35,240 nt of DNA, taken from RPQK01 sp041946865 (GTDB lineage: Bacteria > Acidobacteriota > UBA6911 > RPQK01). The position numbers and the translations under genes are program-made. Location of the stretch: NCBI GenBank assembly GCA_041946865.1, contig JBHGBF010000062.1:1-35240 (forward strand), read 5' to 3'. The notes beneath the pieces are model-generated. The model saw only the letters and a program-made list of their open reading frames with translations. It searched no databases and was not told the origin of the DNA. Position 1 is the first letter of the stretch, and every line of letters begins with the position of its first letter. Below, in pieces: positions 30,677-35,240 of the stretch.

Positions 30677-31115
30677 ATATATTGTGGTCCCGGTCTTTCG
30701 GGCTGCGCACGTGCTTGACCAGATCGGCGCAAACAACAGGCTCAATCTGGACCGCTTGTTGGACCAAGCGATAGAAGAGCTTGCTTCGCGAGCGGGAGTT
30801 GCGACGATTGAATCGGGAAGTGAACTCATCGAGGTAGTAGTCCAGATGCTCCTGATTGATAGCTCCTTGATGAGTGGCCAGCAGCCACCGTTTCAGAAGC
30901 GAGATCACCTTGTGAACTCGGGGCAGCAATTCACTGGCCATTCGCTTGCGCGCCGGATAAGGCTTACTGCATGGCTGTAACCAAGGCCTTGGATGCCGTT
31001 ATCCGGCCCACCCATCTGTGTCAACGACACTGCCAGGTTCGATCGCGCTCGTCAGAAAGGGCTCCAAACTGGCCGCGGTGGCATCCGGAATGCGGGCCAG
31101 ACGAACTATCGAATA
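30675..31115 (-). mobile_element. IS1595-family (ISXO2-like) transposase remnant
   Basis: The minus strand encodes, across three frames, LARIPDATAASLEPFLTSAI, then EPGSVVDTDGWAG, GIQGLGYSHAVSLIRRAS and finally LLPRVHKVISLLKRWLLATH, QGAINQEHLDYYLDEFTSRF and NRRNSRSRSKLFYRLVQQAV. This is the DDE-type domain of ISXO2/IS1595 transposases (catalytic Asp in DTDGW; terminal FRFNRR-like block). Frame changes fall just after GWAG and before LLPRV. The N-terminal half, with the zinc-ribbon and first catalytic Asp, is missing; homology stops near 31115, where the leader of the TonB receptor gene begins. The element is inactive. Its 5' truncation and the neighbouring sugar-binding-protein fragment mark a deletion-prone boundary. 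Confidence 0.85.
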
Positions 31116-31183
31116 TCGAACAAGGAGAAGGTCGCAGGAAGGACCCTGGGTACCCTACCGGCAATCGAGTGAGTCACCACGGT

Positions 31184-32974
31184 ATGTCAAAACGAATCAT
31201 TCTCCTGTTGTTTTTCTCGATTCTGAATTCTGGGATCGTGCCTTGGACGGCAATGGCTCAAGGGCTGGACGAGGAGGTGGTCGTGACGGCCTCGGCCTAC
31301 CCCGTTCCGTTCGGGAACCTGTCGCGTACGGTCAAGGTCGTTTCGCGAGAGGAGATCGAGCGCCTGCCCGTCCGGACCATTGTGGATGTGCTTCGTCTCG
31401 CCTCGAGTGTGGATCTGAGAGGACGAACGCCGTTCGGGATTCAAACCGACTTGTCCATCCGGGGCGCGAACTTCAGCCAGGTCCTGGTGCTCGTCGACGG
31501 CCTGCGCATCAACGACTCCCAGACGGCCCACCACAATGCCGACTTCCCGGTGTCCCTGGATGCCGTGGAGCGAATCGAACTCCTGTTCGGCCCCGGCTCT
31601 TCGCTTTACGGAGCGGACGCTTTCGGCGGCGCGATCAATATCATCACCAGGAAACTGGAGGCCGGCACCCGGGCGCGGCTGGCGGTCGGTGAGAATGGTC
31701 TCATTGACACTGCTTTCACAGGGTCCGCTGTCGCAGGGAAGCTGACAGAGACCGTCTCGGTGTCAGGCATGCGCTCTTCCGGCTTTGCGTTCGATCGAGA
31801 TTTCCGGACGGTGGGCATCTCCTCGCGCACGGCTTTTGGAACGAAATCGTCCGTCCTGTTCTCACACCTGAACAAGGAGTTCGGAGCCGCCGGGTTTTAC
31901 GGCGACGCCCCCTCGCGGGAATGGACCAATCAGACATGGCTGTCTCTGGATCAGACGCTGTCTTCCGGGGGCCGTCATCAGGCCACCCTTCAGGCGTTCT
32001 ACCGGACTCATGGCGACCATTTCTTATGGGATATGCGCCGTCCGGGCTTTTTCGAAAACCGGCATCGCACCCACGCGGTCGGCGCGGTCACCCGGCTGGG
32101 ATGGAAGGTCTCGGACAATTCGTTCCTCACGGTGGGGGCTGACGCCGGGGCCGACTGGATCAACTCCGGCAACCTGGGCGACCATGCCTTCGGTCGTCTG
32201 AGCGGCTTCAGCGAGCTGCAGATCAGTCTCGGAAAGTCGGCCGCATTGTATCCGGGTCTACGTATCGACGACTACAGCAACTTCGACAGTGCGGTTAATC
32301 CGTCGCTCAGCGCCAGCTGGTGGGTTTCGCCCCGGGTACGCTTGCGGTCTGCGGCAGGACGCGCCTTTCGCATCCCTTCCTTCACCGAACTTTATTACCG
32401 AGACCCGAACCACGAAGCGTATGCAGGCCTCGCGCCTGAAACATCGTGGGCAGCTGAGATGGCGACGGACGTCATGGTCAGCCCGTCCTCTATGGCGAGC
32501 GTGACGGTCTTCTCGCGTTGGGACCGCAACCTGATCGACTGGACGCGCCAGCGCCCTGAAGACAAGTGGACGACCTCGAATATCCGGGGGGTCGATACCC
32601 GTGGTGTCGAGCTCGGATGGGAGTACAAGTTCGCGTCAGGCGCAACGCTGGAGACCGAGTACACATATCTTGCGTCGCAGCCCGGTTCAATTCCGCTCCT
32701 CTCGAAGTACGTCATGGACTATGCCAGGCATTCCTGGACGACGTCTGGTTCCATCCCCTTGCCGCTCGCGTTCAGATATGCCCAGCGGACCGATTACCGC
32801 CGGCGTCACGACGGGCGCAAATATTGGATCATGGATGGGCGGCTCACCCGGGAGTTTCGCGGGTGGACTTGGCACGTCGGGTGCGACAACTTCCTCGACT
32901 CGCGTTATCAGGAGGTGTTGGGCGTGAACATGCCCGGGCGTTGGTGCCAAACCGGCATCGAGGTCCGGCGCTGA
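31184..32974 (+). CDS. BtuB-like TonB-dependent outer-membrane receptor
   Basis: This 596-residue receptor has a signal peptide (ILLLFFSILNSGIVPWTAMA), a TonB-box-like DEEVVVTAS at the mature N-terminus, and a plug domain (RTVKVVSREEIERLPVRTIV, then LSIRGANFSQVLVLVDGLRI and SLYGADAFGGAINIITRK). The compact 22-strand-type barrel ends in RWCQTGIEVRR. Size, plug sequence and lack of a CarboxypepD_reg domain place it with the BtuB/cobalamin or small-siderophore group, distinct from the Oar-like receptor at 10177. The C-terminus lacks the usual terminal Phe. ATG at 31184 is chosen for the signal peptide; its Shine-Dalgarno is weak (GAGTGAG). No cobalamin riboswitch is recognisable in the leader, which is cut by the IS remnant. 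Confidence 0.9.
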   Translation: MSKRIILLLFFSILNSGIVPWTAMAQGLDEEVVVTASAYPVPFGNLSRTVKVVSREEIERLPVRTIVDVLRLASSVDLRGRTPFGIQTDLSIRGANFSQVLVLVDGLRINDSQTAHHNADFPVSLDAVERIELLFGPGSSLYGADAFGGAINIITRKLEAGTRARLAVGENGLIDTAFTGSAVAGKLTETVSVSGMRSSGFAFDRDFRTVGISSRTAFGTKSSVLFSHLNKEFGAAGFYGDAPSREWTNQTWLSLDQTLSSGGRHQATLQAFYRTHGDHFLWDMRRPGFFENRHRTHAVGAVTRLGWKVSDNSFLTVGADAGADWINSGNLGDHAFGRLSGFSELQISLGKSAALYPGLRIDDYSNFDSAVNPSLSASWWVSPRVRLRSAAGRAFRIPSFTELYYRDPNHEAYAGLAPETSWAAEMATDVMVSPSSMASVTVFSRWDRNLIDWTRQRPEDKWTTSNIRGVDTRGVELGWEYKFASGATLETEYTYLASQPGSIPLLSKYVMDYARHSWTTSGSIPLPLAFRYAQRTDYRRRHDGRKYWIMDGRLTREFRGWTWHVGCDNFLDSRYQEVLGVNMPGRWCQTGIEVRR

Positions 32975-33012
32975 CACGTTGTTCAAGCGAGAAGGCAGAA
33001 AGGAACTGAGGA

Positions 33013-33345
33013 GTGCGGGTCTTGATCATCAACAGTGATTCGATGGGGCGAGGAGATGCGGAGTTGGGTCAGAAGCTCATGGGGTCGTTTCTGAGAAAAC
33101 TCTGGGCGCGCGAGAAGAAACCGGATGCCATTGTTTTTTACAACTCGGGAGTGAAGCTGCCGGCCCGAGGCTCGACGGTCCTCGACGCTTTGGAAGGCCT
33201 TGCGGCAGGGGGAGTGGCTTTGCTGGCCTGCGGCACCTGCGTGTCGTTCTTCGGATTGACGGAATCGCTGAACGTTGGCCGGATCAGCGATATGGGCGAA
33301 ATCGCGACCCTGCTTATGAGCGCCGACCAGGCAGTGACCATCTGA
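33013..33345 (+). CDS. yedF: YedF C-terminal-like DsrE/DsrF-fold protein (single domain)
   Basis: This 110-residue protein matches the C-terminal DsrE-like domain of the selenium-metabolism protein YedF: INSDSMGRGDAELGQKLMGS, AIVFYNSGVKLPARGS, LLACGTCVSFFGLTESLNV and GRISDMGEIATLLMSADQAV. The conserved Cys of ACGTC is present. Full YedF proteins also carry an N-terminal TusA/SirA-like sulfur-carrier domain, which is absent here and not found upstream. The function is poorly known; a role in sulfur or selenium transfer is inferred from the family. Start is GTG at 33013 after GAACTGAGGA. It follows the TonB receptor by 38 bp and is probably co-transcribed. Confidence 0.82.
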   Translation: MRVLIINSDSMGRGDAELGQKLMGSFLRKLWAREKKPDAIVFYNSGVKLPARGSTVLDALEGLAAGGVALLACGTCVSFFGLTESLNVGRISDMGEIATLLMSADQAVTI

Positions 33346-33356
33346 TTATTTCACGA

Positions 33357-33375
33357 GCAGGCAGGATGCCTGCGG
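33357..33375. repeat. REP-like palindrome, third copy
   Basis: GCAGGCAGGATGCCTGCGG, identical to the first unit at 24884. It sits in the 38-bp gap between the convergent yedF-like and AbiEii genes and may serve as a two-way terminator. Confidence 0.75.
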
Positions 33376-33383
33376 TCGGCTTT

Positions 33384-34205
33384 TCAATGTCGCTCCTCGC
33401 TTGCCCTTAGTACCCGCTCCAAGTTCGTCAGGGTAAGCAGGCTCAGATCAAAGCCGGGTTCGACGAACGGGCGCACATCGGCCTGAATGGCCTTCCAATC
33501 CAACAGCCGCAGGCGCTCAGCGACCCGCTTTCGCCAGTTCGACTCTGTTAAAGCCCCTCCCTGCCAGCCGGTTTGCGCCAAAGCGTTGTTAAGCAGAACC
33601 AGGTTGGGAGGCGGCCAGCCCGGATCACTCAGGTACCAGAGCAGGTCGTAAAGATCACGCCCTTTCGCGTAAGCCCGTTGCGAAATGGCGTGCAGCTTAC
33701 CGGAAAGCAGCGAAGCCTTGTCATGATGCTGAAGCTGGAGCACCATGAAGCGGCGCACCACGGTTGTCGCCAAGCTGGCGCCAGCCGGAGGGTTCGTATC
33801 CACTTCGAGCTTGACCGCCAGTACTTCTGCACGCTGCCCCGACAGACCCAGATCGTACAGCAGGCCTGGGAAACGCACAAAGGCGCTGTGGACCGTCTTT
33901 TCATCATTGACCTTCAGTTCGATGGCGTAGCCCTCCGGCGTCAGTTCGGCTCGGATAGAGTCGAGATAGCCGCGGAAATCGTAGCGTTGGCGGTCACCTT
34001 CCAAAGTGAAATCCAGATCTTCAGAATAGCGCCCGTGGGCGTATAGAAAGCGCAAGGCTGTACCGCCATGAAAGGCCAGCGGAATCATCGCGCCGGCGCG
34101 CTGTAATGCGGCCAGGATACGGACTTGCAGGTATTCGCGCGCCAGGTTGCGGCCTTGCGCGGGTGTGGGCGCCTGTCGCACCAACTCTGCCAGGTACTCT
34201 TTCAT
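33384..34205 (-). CDS. abiEii: AbiEii/AbiGii-family nucleotidyltransferase toxin
   Basis: This 273-residue type IV toxin candidate has the nucleotidyltransferase core FHGGTALRFLYAHGRYSEDL followed by DFTLEG, giving the GG-S and DxD-like residues of the active site. A later basic/helical part includes KASLLSGKLHAISQRAYAKG then RDLYDLLWYLSDP, where the Lys and Asp of the family motifs III and IV are seen. These enzymes modify RNA, for example by adding nucleotides to tRNA, and stop growth until restrained by the cognate antitoxin. Its ATG overlaps the antitoxin stop by 4 bp (ATGA, 34205-34202), so translation is coupled and the antitoxin is made first. AbiE systems also give phage resistance. 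Confidence 0.9.
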   Translation of the reverse strand: MKEYLAELVRQAPTPAQGRNLAREYLQVRILAALQRAGAMIPLAFHGGTALRFLYAHGRYSEDLDFTLEGDRQRYDFRGYLDSIRAELTPEGYAIELKVNDEKTVHSAFVRFPGLLYDLGLSGQRAEVLAVKLEVDTNPPAGASLATTVVRRFMVLQLQHHDKASLLSGKLHAISQRAYAKGRDLYDLLWYLSDPGWPPPNLVLLNNALAQTGWQGGALTESNWRKRVAERLRLLDWKAIQADVRPFVEPGFDLSLLTLTNLERVLRASEERH

Positions 34206-34840
34206 AGAGTCTCGTACTCCTCAGTTTCGGTCTGACGCAACTGGGCGATCGCCTGGGCGCTCCGGAACAGCTTCGGGGTATTGAAAGTCCGGGCCTGGCC
34301 GTGAAGCTCGTCCGGATCGATCCGCTCCAGGTTTTGCAGGCGCAGCTCACGCAGATACTCGGGCGCATCCCCGCCAGGCTGCAGGTAAACCAGGTCCAGA
34401 AGGGCTTTTTCCGGCGTGGCCACCAGGGCGTGCTGGCCGCCCAGGTCTGTCATGCGGTAGCCGCGCAGCAATTCGGGTTTGACATGCCGGAATTCGAAGA
34501 CGCCCAATGGGGTCTCCAAGCGCTCCGGGCGGTCGGCCGTTACACTCGAGGTGACGTGCACCGTATCGGGGATCAGCCCATGGAAAGCCAGCGCCGATTG
34601 CCCGCTGACATAAGAAGCCCGGCGCATGCGGTTGGCAATCAGGAAGGGGTGAGGCTTCATCTTCTGGTAGGGGGGCGCCAGGGCATACAAACCGCGGCGC
34701 AGCTGGTACAGCCGCCCGCTCTTGGTCCAGCGGGTGAGTTGCAGCCGGATAATGGTCGGGTTGACCTTGCCCGCCAGCAGCAGGGCCGTTTCAAAAACCG
34801 GCTCGTTGCCAACCAGCTCCAGCAGCCGTTCAAATTCCAT
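34202..34840 (-). CDS. abiEi: AbiEi-family antitoxin (transcriptional autorepressor)
   Basis: This 212-residue protein has an N-terminal winged-helix region (FERLLELVGNEPVFETALLL, then RLQLTRWTKSGRLYQLRRGL and YALAP) and the AbiEi C-terminal domain (ASYVSGQSALAFHGLIPDTV, HVTSSVTADRPERLETPLGV, FEFRHVKPELLRGY, and ATPEKALLDLVYLQPGG). AbiEi proteins neutralise the AbiEii enzyme and bind inverted repeats at their own promoter. Here an inverted repeat lies in the promoter spacer directly upstream. No Shine-Dalgarno is present and the predicted start site falls at the ATG, so the message is probably leaderless. Start 34840 is the only sensible one. Confidence 0.9.
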   Translation of the reverse strand: MEFERLLELVGNEPVFETALLLAGKVNPTIIRLQLTRWTKSGRLYQLRRGLYALAPPYQKMKPHPFLIANRMRRASYVSGQSALAFHGLIPDTVHVTSSVTADRPERLETPLGVFEFRHVKPELLRGYRMTDLGGQHALVATPEKALLDLVYLQPGGDAPEYLRELRLQNLERIDPDELHGQARTFNTPKLFRSAQAIAQLRQTETEEYETL

Positions 34841-34846
34841 GGCATC

Positions 34847-34875
34847 ATATTAGCATAGATGCTAACTTAGTGCAA
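34847..34875 (-). promoter_or_regulatory. AbiE promoter with overlapping operator dyad
   Basis: On the minus strand TTGCAC (34875-34870) and TAATAT (34852-34847) are exactly 17 bp apart. The operator dyad TTAGCAT-AG-ATGCTAA (34850-34865) fills the spacer and touches the -10 box, so repressor binding would block polymerase. The ATG begins seven bases after the -10 box. Confidence 0.7.
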
Positions 34876-34962
34876 TATGATCCGGATTTACTTACCGTTT
34901 CGCATCCCGCCGTGTTCGCCGTTATCGCGGCCGCCCGCTGGCCGAACACCAGGGTTTTCAGA

Positions 34963-35208
34963 TCAGGGCGGAGGAGCTGAATTGTGGCTTTTCTGAGAAT
35001 GGGGAATCTGCCTTCGAGCGAGTCCCCCGGCGATTTCACGGCGTCTGGCCGGGTCTGCGACGCGGTGCTCCTCGAGCCGTTGCCTAATCCACCGGCGGTC
35101 CGCTTTCAGCGCATTGCACGTCCACACAAAACTGCCGACATAATCATCCTCACTCGAAAACCAGTCCCAGGCGTCTTTCCGCGCCCTGGACGAGCAAGGG
35201 CGGCAGAC
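34963..35208 (-). CDS. C-terminal part of a conserved hypothetical protein, 5' end lost or frameshifted
   Basis: The minus frame encodes AWDWFSSEDDYVGSFVWTCN, then ALKADRRWIRQRLEEHRV and a Gln/Ser/Pro-rich tail ending at 34963. The pattern of a Trp-rich AxxWF-SDD segment, then F-x-x-x-C-x-x-L and R-x-x-R-x-x-L resembles a small family of bacterial proteins of unknown function. This is from memory of its look only. The frame is closed at 35209 by TGA. A second frame (MADDTHDMSLPPLLVQGAER) leads into it and could be the true 5' part, with a frameshift near 35175; the window end prevents a decision. Confidence 0.4.
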   Translation of the reverse strand, partial: VCRPCSSRARKDAWDWFSSEDDYVGSFVWTCNALKADRRWIRQRLEEHRVADPARRREIAGGLARRQIPHSQKSHNSAPPP

Positions 35209-35240
35209 TCATATCATGAGTGTCATCGGCCATCAGACCA

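Noticed and set aside
31115..31183. Cobalamin riboswitch before the BtuB-like receptor
   Set aside because: Expected because of the gene type, but the conserved core segments are absent in the short leader, which is bounded by the transposase remnant.

Overview
The window most probably comes from an uncultured Acidobacteriota genome. The main evidence is an Oar-type TonB-dependent receptor with an N-terminal carboxypeptidase-regulatory domain, a layout typical of that phylum. High GC, many secreted FG-GAP proteins, Tat-exported Gfo/Idh/MocA oxidoreductases and a DUF1080 protein agree with this. Planctomycetes or Verrucomicrobia cannot be excluded from single genes. I see no rRNA, tRNA, CRISPR or phage genes.

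Layout. (1) 62-19436, minus strand: a long glycoside-utilisation cluster read away from a PAS-AraC regulator (19583-20392, plus). In transcription order it holds a Tat-exported Gfo/Idh/MocA oxidoreductase, a DUF1080 protein, a TIM-barrel isomerase/epimerase, a cytoplasmic Gfo/Idh/MocA enzyme, a class I phosphomannose-isomerase-like cupin, an Oar-like outer-membrane receptor, a secreted FN3-CBM6-FN3-LamG protein, a membrane-anchored helical-repeat protein, a 13-repeat FG-GAP protein, a secreted beta-sandwich protein and a small transaldolase. The far end (62-2090) is a graveyard of gene fragments. (2) 20645-23863: a GntR/UTRA repressor, a decapitated secreted-protein gene, a broken FG-GAP gene, a second transaldolase and a GntR regulator that has lost most of its DNA-binding domain. 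(3) 23908-30385, plus strand: E1-alpha, E1-beta, class II aldolase and E2, then a HAD phosphatase, a small cupin and a PfkB kinase. This looks like a catabolic route from a phosphorylated sugar to acyl-CoA. (4) 30380-31115: remnants of a sugar-binding protein and of an IS1595-family transposase. (5) 31184-33345: a BtuB-like TonB receptor and a single-domain YedF-like protein. (6) 33384-34840: an AbiEii/AbiEi toxin-antitoxin pair with a clear operator-promoter. A conserved hypothetical gene is cut by, or frameshifted near, the right edge.

How the genes could work together (inference). Oligosaccharides bind outside through CBM6/LamG proteins and enter by the Oar receptor. Periplasmic Gfo/Idh/MocA and DUF1080 proteins would run 3-keto-glycoside chemistry, and the TIM-barrel enzyme, cytoplasmic Gfo and cupin would process the sugars. 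The second operon would phosphorylate and split a ketose and pass a 2-oxo product to a dehydrogenase complex whose E3 is encoded elsewhere.

The most unusual property is fragmentation. Pieces of the same families (Gfo, HAD, helical-repeat, FG-GAP, GH4, MFS, sugar-binding protein) recur as truncated, internally deleted or in-frame fused remnants beside intact paralogues, together with palindromic repeats, a REP inside a coding sequence and GTGAC-rich repeats placed at stop codons. This suggests repeated duplication and deletion in a sugar-catabolism island, though assembly error must be excluded for each junction.
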